The position numbers were made by a program, and so were the translations under genes. A stretch of DNA of 64,000 bases. It comes from Paraspadella gotoi (lineage: Eukaryota > Chaetognatha). How positions within the stretch are numbered: position 1 is the first letter of the stretch; each line of letters opens with the position of its first letter. Under the pieces are notes generated by a model. That model searched no databases and had not been told where the DNA came from. It was given only the letters and a program-made list of their open reading frames with translations. Below, piece after piece: positions 37,990 to 51,200 of the stretch. Where the stretch lies: positions 4,949,955 through 5,013,954 of the forward strand of contig CM119264.1 of the NCBI GenBank assembly GCA_051294375.1, read 5' to 3'.

Positions 37990-40900
37990 CTCTCTCCTCC
38001 TCCTCCTCCTCCTTTCCACCTCACTCCTCCATTTTCATATTCTCTTCCTTTGGGTCCTTGAAAAATGATCGCGCGGAAATACAAATAGAAATAAAAACTG
38101 GAAATAAAATTTAAAAACAAAAAATTCTGGAAAATAACAATGATATCATCTCCATGCAAATTCTGAACAATAGGGACTCTGCATTTTTGGAGCAATAGAA
38201 AAATAGAGAGTGAGAGAGAGAGATTAAGAGTGTGAGAAAGAGAGAGAGATAGCGAGAGACTTCTACGCAAATTTTATTTCAAAAAAATAATTAAAAAAAA
38301 AAAAAAAAAATCACTCGCGCAAATTAAATTTTCGCCTTGTCCAAATTTTTCTAACACATTCACTCTTCCTATTCTTTACTAACCAACAGTGAAAACCCAC
38401 CTTCAAACCACCTCCAAACCACCTCCCCTCCCCCCTCTGCACCTCGTCCCCGCCTTACCTTCTCCACCCTCCCTCTCCGACTCTTCCCCACGACTCTAAA
38501 CTCGAGTTGCTCGTCCGCGAATCCCCGGGCGTCGATCCTCAACTCCTCCGCAGAAAAGACGAAGCCGAAGGCGCCGTTTTCCAAGATCGACGGCGTCGCG
38601 GGCGCCGCTGCGCGGATCAGTACCGGCGCCGGAAGGAGCCCCGCGGCGCCGACGCGGATCTCGAAGGTGGCGGCGCCGGTTGTGGGAATTTTGGCGTCGA
38701 CGAGAAAACCGGCGTTGACGCCGTCGGTGAGGAGGAAGAGGAAGACGTCGGAGGCGGCGTCGTCGCCCTGTGTGTGTTGGGGGGGTGTGTGGGGGAAAGG
38801 AAAGGAAAGTTAAGGAGAGAGCGACTTGCAACTTGCAACTTGCAGCCTCAATAAGCGATGAAGGTTGGGGAGATATAACAAGCTTTGCTTGTAGGGTGCT
38901 TGCCTCAAAATTTGGTTGAGTGAATAGCCAGATCTATACACTCACCTCGCTGCGAACAAAATTTTATTAACTTAGTTAAATTTTAAAACACAAAAAACCC
39001 AAGAGAAAATAAGCAGCAAATAACACTTAAAATGTTGCACAATGCCGGTTGCAGTCGCCTGTCACCCACTCCCTCATCACCTGATGCCTGTAAACGACCT
39101 TCCCTTCCAAAACGTCCTTCAGCGAGAATCCCTCGTCGACGACTCGATTCTCGCGGACGAGGATTCCGTGGACGGGATGTTTGGTCACGAGGAACTTGAG
39201 GTGCTCCGCCGGAGTGTCCACATCCTTGAGAGAGAGGCAAGATAGTCGGTAGGTACAGAGTACTGACTTTACTTTACTTTACTACAGACCTTCTTTCCTC
39301 TTACAAGATAATATTATAATTATATTATAATTTATAATAATATTAATTATGTATATTACCTAAGAATCTCTAATCGCTTTCTTAATAAAACAAATGACAA
39401 AACAAAAGGCAAAACAAAAGACTTTCTCATTCGCCTATTGTTTCGACGTTCGACGTTCGCTCAGCGACGCTAACGATAGTTTACTACTCAAGTCTGTTTG
39501 TTGTTGTTTGTTCAATTACTGTTGTCGTTGGAAAATGAGAATAAGACGTGTTATGATGGCTTTGATGGGTTCGTGTCTTTTTACTTCATCGTCATCATCA
39601 TCAATATCAAACACCTTCAACAACATCATCATCATCATCATCATCNNNNNNNNNNCCATATTCATCATTATTATTCAAAACATCATTATCATCAAGCATT
39701 ATTATCCACATGATCAATCACCATCATCAACAATCAACATCATCATCATCATCAATCAACATCATCATCATCNNNNNNNNNNNNNNNNNNNNNNNNNNNN
39801 NNNNNNNNNNNNNNNNNNNNNNNNNNNNNNNNNNNNNNNNNNNNNNNNNNNNNNNNNNNNNNNNNNNNNNNNNNNNNNNNNNNNNNNNNNNNNNNNNNNN
39901 NNNNNNNNNNNNNNNNNNNNNNNNNNNNNNNNNNNNNNNNNNNNNNNNNNNNNNNNNNNNNNNNNNNNNTCATCATCATCATCAACCTCACCTGCGCAAA
40001 GAGATGGCTCGGAGTGATGACAGCCTCTCCTCCTTTTCCCACTCGAAGCGTCACTCTCCTCAAAAGTTGCGGAAGATGCCTGACAAGTTGAGAGTCGAAA
40101 ACGAGAGGACATTTTTTAATGATTAATTATTTTTTGATTAACTAAAATAATATAAATTCTTGGATAAAAGAAGGAAAATAAAAAGACGAAAGGACATTTT
40201 GATAGATTTGGCCGACTTCTGCACCTGTCATTGGGCGTCACTTTGATCGGCATCTCCGCCCGCTTGGAGGTGGCGCCGTTGGAGACGACGAACTCGAAGG
40301 CGTCGTCGTCGCGGGCGCCGGTGGCGGAGTGGACGTAGACCACGGACGACGCCGCCAGGTCGTGCTGGGAGTGGTGGGTGAAGGGATTTGTGGGGTGTAG
40401 GTGGTCGTTGGGTATTGTGGAATTCCAATGAATATTCGCATCTGGCACCATCAAAATACATTGTTATTAACAAGCACTTACGTGCCGAGGAAAAAGGTAA
40501 TATAGAGTTCAATATTAAAATTATATGTGATAATTGAGTCAATAATCGTAAAATGGAAATTTTATTGATTAAATCAGTGAACTAAGTAAGTAATTACAAA
40601 AAGTAAGAAGTAAAAGTAAAAAGTGTAAAGTAAGAAGTAAAAGTGAAAAGTTAAAGTAAGTAAAGTAAAAGTAAGGATTAAAAGTAATGCAGTAAAAAAG
40701 TAAGAGGAGCTAAAAGTAAGAAGTAAAAGTTAAGAAGTAAAAGTAAGAAGTAAAAGTAATAGAAGTAAAAGTAAGAAGTAAAAGTAGAAGAATAATAAAA
40801 GTAAAGAAGCAAAATAATAAAAGTAGAAGTAAAAGTAAAAGTAAGTAAGATGTTAAAAGTAGAGAAGTTTAAAAGTGAAGTAAAAGTAGGGAAGTAAAAG

Positions 40901-42199
40901 TAAGAAGTAAAAGTAAGAAATAAAAGTAAGGAGTAAAAGTAAAAATTAAAAGTAAGAAGTAAAAGTAAGAAGTAAAAAAAATTAAAAGTAAACGTAAAAG
41001 TAAGTCAATATATAAGTAAATTTGTAAGTAAGTTTGTTTCCATTCCAAACTTTTCGAAAGTCCAACACACAAACAAGCACAACCAAGAGGACAACAATTA
41101 GGGCATCGAGGACAAAGACAAAGAAAAAGACAACAAAAACGACAGCCACGACCCCCCCCCCAACCTGCGTGAATGAATCGATCTGCGCCCTCGTGTTCGA
41201 CTCGAAGGCCAAAAAACCGAAATTGGGATGACGAGTCACGAGAAAGACGATTTGTTCCGAGCGACGAGATTCGTCGGCGGCCGAGAGGAAGGAAGGAGTC
41301 AGGGGTATGGAAGATCCCTCCGTTGCCTGAGGGGGTGTTGAAGAGGGGTGGGGAAAATGGATGAAGGGAGTTGAGAGATTTAGTAGTGGAAGACGATGTC
41401 GCGGTCCGAACTCAAGTTGTGATAAATCAGCAGGGCCGCGAACCCGAGTCCTTTGATTTTGGGAAGGAAGCGCGGTGCTGCCTCCCGGCGCCATGGTGTA
41501 GGGATACATTTCGTGAAACAGTGGATGGCTGGTGGGGGTAATAAATTTATAGCCACTCCATGTGGTAACACAATTTAAAACGGCTAATTTCTCTTTTCAG
41601 CGCTAACTGACTTTTTTAATAAATTAGGTGTTGTTGGGCTACCGAAGTTTTGAAAAATCCAACGATTAAAAAACCGTATTTTTAACGGACGTATAACAAG
41701 AAACTTTCGGTGGTCTTCAAAGTCTTAGTCGACACCTCACAGTCTGGCCATCGTGAATCATCATCACGGTCGTTATCAGGTCAGAGGAGAGTTAGCACTA
41801 GTTTGATACTTTGCGCTTCAATAAGCCTAATCAGTATGATCCGTGTCTAGAATTTCATGAGAGACGGCAAGCTCTGTAAGCTCGAGTAAAAGGAGATAGA
41901 TNNNNNNNNNNNNNNNNNNNNNNNNNTATTCAAGTCGGCACCCATGAGTGAGTTTGACGCCCAGTCGAGCTGTTGTTGTTGTATCCCGCAGGGCGGCGAA
42001 CCGGAGTCCGTTTGATTTTTGGGGGAGAAGCCGCCTGCTTGGCCTTCCGGCCGCCAGTGTAGGATATTCGAGAGTAATGCGGGGAATAGTTACCCCCATG
42101 ATTAGAAATGATTTAAACCAGAATCGCCGTGCCAAGGAAAACCAAAATTCTTTTTTCTCGGAGTGTAAACCGGGAAAACGTTAGAAAGGGGCAGGTCTC

Positions 42200-42273
<74 letters not shown>

Positions 42274-45200
42274 ATCTCTCTCTCTCTCTCTCTTCTCTAT
42301 TTGGCTATTCCAGAAACTTCGCCGGGTAGGAGGTTCGACTCATGGAGCTTTTCCGCGACTGAACCTAGTTCCCATCGCTGGGTTTTTTCAGTTTCCTCAT
42401 GATTGGTCATTTCGGAGACTTAATTGCTGATTCGATACCGCGGTGTTTAACTTTAAGGTTCGTTCCAAAACTTTCGATCCATTCAGTCACATTTCCTCAA
42501 TAGTTTCTGTTGGCTCGTTGAACGAGCTAACGTCGAGAACTGGTCGATTGGGTCTGCGATGTTTGGGGCTGCGTTGATTGGCGTGCTATCAATAAGTCCA
42601 TACCAGTAAAGAAGTGATAGTATTTTGCGGCTTTTGTCAAAAAGGGTCTTGCTTTTTGGATTGTTCTTTACAAAGCATGGTTGTAATAGTGCTTTTGAAC
42701 ATCGATTTAAATTTATTTATCAATTTAAATGAAATTTATAATATAAAGATCTTTGTAAATCAATTGCGTTTCCCTGCTTTTTCTTTGTCGTTTTAACTTA
42801 TAATTGAATTGCGTTTATTAGTTTCTTCTTTTTATTTTTTAAGAATTTTTTTTCGTGAGATCCTTACGACACCACTTCCACTGTTCCTTTGTTGGCTCTA
42901 CACCAAACGTACTTTCCTGCTCCAGCGAAGATGTTCGGGGTGAGAACTAAGATTAAGGACGCTAACTTGATAATTTGAAAGAGAGTTTTTGTCTTGTTAT
43001 CGAGTACTTATTAGAAAATTAAGTTTTCAATTATACTTCCGTTGTACGTTAGGCGTTAGGCCTTTTAATATTAAAATCTTGGGTTAAAAGGACCAATCAG
43101 GTCAGAAAGAAAAGTTGGAACCCTGGAATTGAGGTGGAGCGGCGGAGGAGCGACAGGGAAGCGGCAAGGAAGGGGCAGGGTGGGAAGGAAGGGGAGCGGC
43201 GGAGGAGCGACAGGGAAGCGGCAAGGAAGCGGCAGGGTGGGAAGGAAGGGGAGCGTCGGCGCTGACAGCCTGATTTTAATCATTTATGCAGGTCACGAGT
43301 TGAGTTGCACCAAGAACCGTAGTTTGATGATGATGATGATGAAGATGATGAGGATGATGATAACAATTACTTTTTTTCCATGATAAAGTGGCGATTTATA
43401 TGTGAAATTTGTGACTGCGATAAATCATGAGTTATTGCGCCGAAACTAACAAACTTTAAGGAAAAAAAAGGAAAAACGAAAATAAATGAGGGAAAAAAAG
43501 GTGAGTTTAAAGGTAAGTATTAAAAGAAAGAATGAAGGCGTGAATAAAGGATGACAAAGGAGCGAGAACGATTAAGGGAAAAAAACGACTGCATCACCGG
43601 CAATAAATCATTGCTTCGTAGAGGCTCTCGTTTGTTTTCTTTCGTCTCGAGTCGCTCGAGTTGTCTTCGTCGTCGTCGTTGTTGTCTTCGTCGTCTCAGT
43701 TGTCTCGCTCTCGTCTTGTGCTTCGTCGTCGTCAAGTCGTCGTCGGGGTCGTTGCAGCTCGAAGAAGAAAGGGGGGGACTGGGGGATGGCCGAAAACGGG
43801 TGAAACGGTGGTTGGGTTTTGCGTCGAAAGGATGAGAGAGAAAGAAAGGGAGAAGGAATTGAGAAGAAAAAAAAAGAAAGTAGGAAAGAAAAGAATAATT
43901 TATGTAAATAAATTAAATGATTAATATTTGAATGATAAGCTAGATAAATAAATAAAACGAGTAAGCATAACCTAGCAAGTTATAAACAAGCAACCGAAAA
44001 AGGAGAAGAAGAAAAAGGAAACCGAACAAGTTTGAGCAAACAATGTCGGATCCGCCCACGATAATTTAGCTTTTTCTTGGATGGACTGACTGACTGACTG
44101 ACTGACTGAGAGACAAACAGTTTCATTTTTAAAAAATAATTTTACGTTTTAAGATTTACCAAACAAATAATACAAAGTGTATTATAGAGTCGGAATAGGC
44201 GATTTTAAAAAAGAAAAATGGAAAAAAGAATAAAAAGAAAAAAAATCATTCACGGTTTTTAATTTAGGATTTTTTTTATTAAAAATCATCAATCGACAGA
44301 TTATGAATTCAAGATTGTGAAATAAAATTTGTAATTTACAATCGTCAATTCAAGATCGTCAATTCAAGATCGTCAATTTACAATCGTCAATTCATCATCA
44401 TCAATTTAATATTTTCGATCCAAAATTTTTAATTAAAGATCTTTAATTTAAGAATGTAAATCCACAATGGACGATCTAAGATCAACAATCCACAATCAAC
44501 AATTCACGATTGATGATCTCTAATCAACAGTCCATGATGTGCAATTCAGAATTCTGAATTCGACAGTCGATGATTTTTGATCGATTATAGAATCCGATAT
44601 TTAAGCATAAGAAGTTGCCAGGGCAGGCTATTTAAATGAACTGTCAGAACTTAGGATGTGATTATACAAAATAGTTTCTTTGCCAAGGATCCGTTTCTCT
44701 AATAAATGGCGAAAAGAAAACTCGTACAAGCGACAAGACCGCGGAAAGAAAGTGGCCGGTTTAGGTCAAGTTAAAAGAATGACCGGCGAGCTAATATTTG
44801 TCAATATCTGATAAATCTATATAAAAAAAATTTAAAAAAACCAACGCAGATATGCTTTCAATTATTCTACGGTAAGCAGCAGATGACATAATAAGTTCAT
44901 TTTCTTTTGTATTTAAATCATTTTTAAACATTCTTTCAGTCAGGGTTTTTGATTACAGTTGTGATAGTTGTTATGGTAGTTGTTTTGAGATTGATAATTT
45001 AGTTTTTATGGTAGTTTAGTTGTATTGGTAGTTGTGGCTATAGCGATTTTATTACTGTAATATTCATTATTGTTGCAACATGCATTTAAATTTTTTTATA
45101 AAAGAGGAAAAAATTAAATTAAACTATGACAAATTAGACAATTCCATCGGACCTGATTTCCAGTCTAACCACTAATTTTTTTACCCAAACACAAAATTTC

Positions 45201-48200
45201 AAGTCAATTGACGATCCACTAAAGCTATAGAAGGAAGGACAGATGGATGTATAGACAGTCAGACGGTTGGATGGATAACTGAACATCCATTCATACTATT
45301 ATTCATTTTTACAATAATACACAGTAAAAACTAAAAAGTATGCAATGAAAAAAATTTATCACCCAAGCCTTGGCATTGGCCAAGGCCTATGCAACCGAAA
45401 TAAATATTGACACATCCTTAGAAAAATAATATTCCTTAACCAACTTATCTTTTAGCATTTTGGATAAAAAAAAAGATTAAGCGGATTGCAAAAATGTTTT
45501 TGATTTTTATTTATTCATTATTTGTAAGCAAATTATAAAGCTGTGATGCTTGTCAAAATCGAGCAAAAAAATTAAAAATTAAAAAAAAAATCAAAAAACT
45601 GACTTATCGCGTAAAAATTTTCTTAACATTGGTACAATCATTTTTTTATTATCCAATAAATATTTTTGAGCATTTTGGGCATTGAAAGCTAAAATGAAGA
45701 GGATTCTAAAAATGTTTCCGGTGTTAATCTATATTGGACTGTTTTCATGTAAATAAGTTATTTCCAATGTCCCTATATTTTTATTTCATCTATATTGTCT
45801 ATCAAATATTTAATAAGTTTTCGCAACTTAGTAATGAAAAGTCGAGTTCAAGCATAGAAGTTCTCATCAGTTCATTCTGTCGTTGGACTCTGGACCTTTT
45901 CAAATTATCAAAATTTAAAACTTGATTTTGATTTTCTGTGAAGGACGAACGGAATTAGCCGATTGGCGATTCCGCCCTCGATAGTTCCGCTGACGTCTCT
46001 ACCAATCTATGTCAGTCTTCGTAGTATCTCTCTCTATCTATTTTTCTTACACATTTTTTTTCCACCAAAAAAAATCTCTAAAAGCTGACTGACTAAAAAA
46101 TAATCTTGCAAAAACTCACCGTACAACCTTCTTTCTTTTTGATGCACTTATATACATGGTTTTTAAATCGGAGTGAAACAAAAAGATTTGTTATTACTCT
46201 TAACTCAATATGATTGATAGTTGTTCATTTCATTAGTTAAAAAATTCCATGACAACTGGTTCGCTTGCGCTTTATTCGCAGCATTGAAAAAAATTGAGAC
46301 GGATTTGATAATTTCTTTTACATTCATTATTTCGAATATTGTATCATGAATAATGTCTTGGGAGCATGAAAAAAAATATCATTAAGATAGTTTAAGGTTT
46401 AGTGAGGTAACAGGCTCTTGCCACATCATTGTTCTTTTCCATTTTTTTTCTAAGCTGAAATTTAAATTTTCTAGAAGTTTTAACTATAATAACTAGAAAA
46501 TGAAAAGGGCTGTCAATGTAGCTGTGAAAAGTTTTAAAAATTCTGATTGCTCAGAAACATACTTTAATTTCTATATTTGTAAGAAAAACCCAAATTNNNN
46601 NNNNNNTTCATAAAAATATATCTTGCAACTATTTAAATACAAAAAATTTTCTCTTTTTAAATTTGACCATGGCATTAATGAGTACATAACTAAGAAACTA
46701 AGCAAGCTGGACGACAGGAAGATAAAAAAGAAAAAAAAAACGTCAGGGATTTTTTTACCAGGGTGCAAAATTTGAAGTCGCTATAATTATAATTTAGCCA
46801 CAGTATTTGATCTTTTCATTTCACTCACATTTGAATTCCGTGTCCTTATTTTTATATTAAGATTTAAATAATAAACTTCGCATAAAAACGTCGCGCCTTG
46901 ATTCAAAAACCTGACTTAGTTGTAAACAGAAAAATTTTAAATAACTAGTACAAAATACTATACAATACAATAAATTACAAATATAATTTTTAAAACCATT
47001 CTGATTTAACCTAGTTTGACGTTTCAAAATTTCATTAATAATTATTTCTATTTTTTCGTCACAAGTTGGCTTTCTTTTATTATCTTTTTAAAATAAGAAT
47101 TAATCAGCCCAATAAATCAAAAAAACGTTCTTGCAAGATTAAACAGCTGGTCTATTAATATACCATCGGAGTTTTTAAAAGTTTTTACAGATTGATAATG
47201 CTGAAATATGATTGCTATGATTTTTAAAACCATTGGCTATTTAAGACGCTGACGCAGACAGTCACGATGGCGCCCTTAAAAGACGCATATCCCGAAGTTT
47301 ACACAGTGGCTCCTTCTCAATGCAAGGAAAAGAAAAAAGGACAACTCTCTGACCAAGAAATAAAAACTTTTTTTGAGGAGGGATATCTAGTCATCGAAGG
47401 TTCTTAGTCCCCTCGTTTGTGAGGGAAGACGGAAATAAAATAAAATATCATAATGAATAAATGATATAGAAAACAAAATTGTTCCCCTTCATAACTCCCT
47501 CCTATATTACAGATTTCTTCCCTTACGATCTTTTGGAAAGAGTGAAAACCGCCATCGCTCTTCAAGTTGACGATTTGGCGAAACAACTTTTTGAAGCCGG
47601 GAAAATCACATCGCTTCATAAAGAAAAAGGTGAGAAAGAAAAATTAAAGAAAAAGTAAAATTAACCAAAAAATTTTTTAACATAGTTAAAACTTTTGGCA
47701 CTATTTGAAGCACTTTAAATCTACTTTGGTGAACGTAAGAGACAGAGAAAACGGGGATTCTTTGAGCCAGCACTGCCACGGATTTATTCTATTCAACTAA
47801 GTCGAATCTCGTTAAGGAACTTTTAGATATCTTTTCTCAAAAAGAATAAAAACATTTCGAATATTGATTTATTAAAATCAGTTCTTTTATATGGATTTTA
47901 CCTTTGTGCAACTGAATAATGGACTTTTTTGGCAGATTTTTTTCATCGCCTCTCAGCATTCGAGGCGGAGTGTCCTGGAGCTTGCATCATATTTATAAAA
48001 TATGGCCGAATGCCACCCGAAGTAGAAGAGCTATGGACTTATGATAAGCTACTAAACATTATGGAGCAACTTGTAGGGCCCGAGGTACCAAGGAGAACTT
48101 AAGCATCATTAAAACAAATTTCGGATAATCTATAACTACTCAACGCTACTACTACTATTTTAAAATAAATAATTATGGTTTTTAAAATTATAAGTTTATA

Positions 48201-51200
48201 CAATGTAGTTTGGATCAAACAGTGATGCTCGTAACAGAAGATGTTGTAAATAAACTCATTTTGGGCCAATTATTCAATTTAGTAGAATTTTTAAAGGCTT
48301 ACACAGATAAAAGAATAAACAATTTTTGAAAATTATTTTGAAGAACATTAAAGAGGTTGCCGGTACGCCTATTTGGAATCTACGACCCAAAGTTCCCGGA
48401 GTTCAAGCAACTGAAAGTACCTTGGCACCAGGACAACGCTTACTGCGATCCAGATGCAATACTAAACTTTAGTACCCGACAGCTGGATGCCAACGCAAAA
48501 AATGGATGCATGCAGGTTGTTAGAATTTGGTGTGATGATTTACAAGATACTAAGAGAGGTGTTTTTACCGTATGTATGTTTGTATTATTTTTCATTTTCA
48601 TTTTCTCCCTGGAGATAAAACAATAANNNNNNNNNNNNNNNNNNNNNNNNNNNNNNNNNNNNNNNNNNNNNNNNNNNNNNNNNNNNNNNNNNNNNNNNNN
48701 NNNNNNNNNNNNNNNNNNNNNNNNNNNNNNNNNNNNNNNNNNNNNNNNNNNNNNNNNNNNNNNNNNNNNNNNNNNNNNNNNNNNNNNNNNNNNNNNNNNN
48801 NNNNNNNNNNNNNNNNNNGCAGGTATTAAAAAAAATATTTTGTTTGTAGCCTGAATCTGGTTAAGGAAACTTTTACCAAGCGAAATATATACTTTACTAT
48901 TATATAAGGGAGTGGTCTTTTCATACAATTGAAACATTCTTTAAAATATTATACCACTTCATTGATAGGGAAGCCAGGTACTCTGGGAGTGAATAAACGA
49001 GACTGTGAGAGAGTCTTGATTGAAAGCTGGCAGGGACCAGCTATGTCATTATCTTGTAAGAGTGATGGAGGCCTTAAACCACCAAAGCCTGTCCAAAGTT
49101 AGGGGCAAGGTCGCTTATTTATTAAATGAATGGATAATTTTTAGATTGGTTGTACCAATTTTATAACGTGATTGATGTCAACGTCAGCACCATCAATTTC
49201 CGGTCTCATGACGCAGACGCACGTGGCGATGGTTAGTCGCCACATGTTGACAATCATTTTTTAGTCTTTTCGACTAACAGCGATTCACAATCACAGTTGA
49301 TACTAACTAAAATATTTATAAGGTCATCATGTTTTTGTCGCTTTGTGATCGCTATGTGATCGAGACGGAGGCGGGGATTGGTCACTAATCTCTCTCCCTT
49401 TTTTGCTCTCTTTTGTTTTGATCTTCCGCGATATCTAACTCTATTAACATTTCTTTGCATTATTTATTTTTTACCTTCATTTTCAAAACCGAGAACTTTT
49501 TAAGATTACAGATTTGATATCTATTAAAACCATACTTTATATGTATCTAGGTGGCACATGGTATGTAGAGTTATCGGAAGACACTATGTCTAAAGAATTG
49601 GGATGCGACTTGAAGAAGGACGTTGTGACATGCGAAATTCCTTTTGGTGGATTTTTGCTGATTCAAAATTGCATTCCACACAGGTTGTTCAAAACTTTGT
49701 TAATGTTTGAACATACTTTACAATTATTTTCATGGAAAAAGAAATATCTAATGAAATACCCATTGTGTCATGTTGTTATTCGTTAATGCCTATTAACCAT
49801 ATTTTTTAAATGAATGTACACTGCGGCGCATAGTAAACCACTTTCAAAGAGCGGTAAATTATTCTAGTTTGACATTCACTCTTGATATAAATGTAATATA
49901 ATGGCAATGGAATATGATATTTAAAAGGGTGGGAATTCCATTTTCTTTACATTTCTTACAAAATAGACAATTTTGATATTAATGAGGTTATTATATATGT
50001 GGATAAGTCGCTAAGTGGGCTGAAGATGACTATCCGTAACTTCTATAACCCCCTTTAGTAGCTATGGAACGGGTCCTGGGCTTGGAACCAGGCTTGAGGG
50101 GTTGCCACGCCCCCAAGGCGGCTTACGGCCGTCCTCACGCTTCCCGCAGGGTAGGTACTGGGTTGGGATTGAACCCGGTACCTAGTGGTCATGAGCTGAT
50201 GGCTTTACTCAATGAGCCACCGGGTCAGGACTGAAGGTGTCATGCTTATAGGCGGGGTGAACCTAGGCAATGCCCGACTACATATATAATATATTTAAAT
50301 ATTATTGAGCAAAAAATGCCGTAATCATTTTTAATCTATTATTCTTGGCATTTCTTGCAATCATTTTCATACAATTCATTTTCATACAATTTAAACATTC
50401 TTTGAAATATTATACCACTTCATTGATAGGGAAGCCAGGTACTCTGGGAGTGAATAAACGAGACTGTGAGAGAGTCTTGATTGAAAGCTTGCAGGGACCT
50501 GCTATGTCATTATCTTGTAAGAGTGATGGAGGCCTTAAACCACCAAAGCCTGTCAAAAGTCAGGGGAAAGATAGCTTATTTATTAAATGAATGAATAATT
50601 TTTATATTGGTTGTACCAATTTCAAAATCCCAAAGATGCATTGCAGTCTCAATCCCGGCAGTGTGTGCCTTTACAACAAGAACTGTCAAAAGGCTGCCAC
50701 TGACTATGATTATTAAGAGCTCGTTAATGTTTATTTGAATTGAATGTTGTGAATATGATATGATATGTATATGATAAGTAGACAGATATTTCTATAAAAA
50801 CATTTTATTACTAATATTTTACATGACAGGAGTCTGCCAAATATTTCTGACAAAATTCGCTGGAGTCTCGACCTTCAGATGGCGGATCCAAGAAAACCGG
50901 TCGGTTTTTTGGAATCAAAGATTGCCTTCCATTTGTTTCTGGGTGAGGACCTCACATTTTGTGGCATTTAATTTAAAATTAGATACTTAAAACATAATTT
51001 ACTTCTTTTGATAATAATTGGCAGATAATGAAATAATTTTCATTAAGATTTTCGTGTTTTTTTTGCAGAGGAAAAAAATTAAGCCAAATCTCTTGGAAAT
51101 CTTTTCACGCAAAAAATTATAAGGAAATCACAGAAGGTATTAAAAAAATAATATAATTTTGTTGTATTAACATTACTGTATTGTAATAGTGTAATGAGCT

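Noticed and set aside
50345-50590. 81-codon frame reading [20 protein letters not shown]
   Set aside because: It lies wholly in a family-A repeat; the other copies break the frame.
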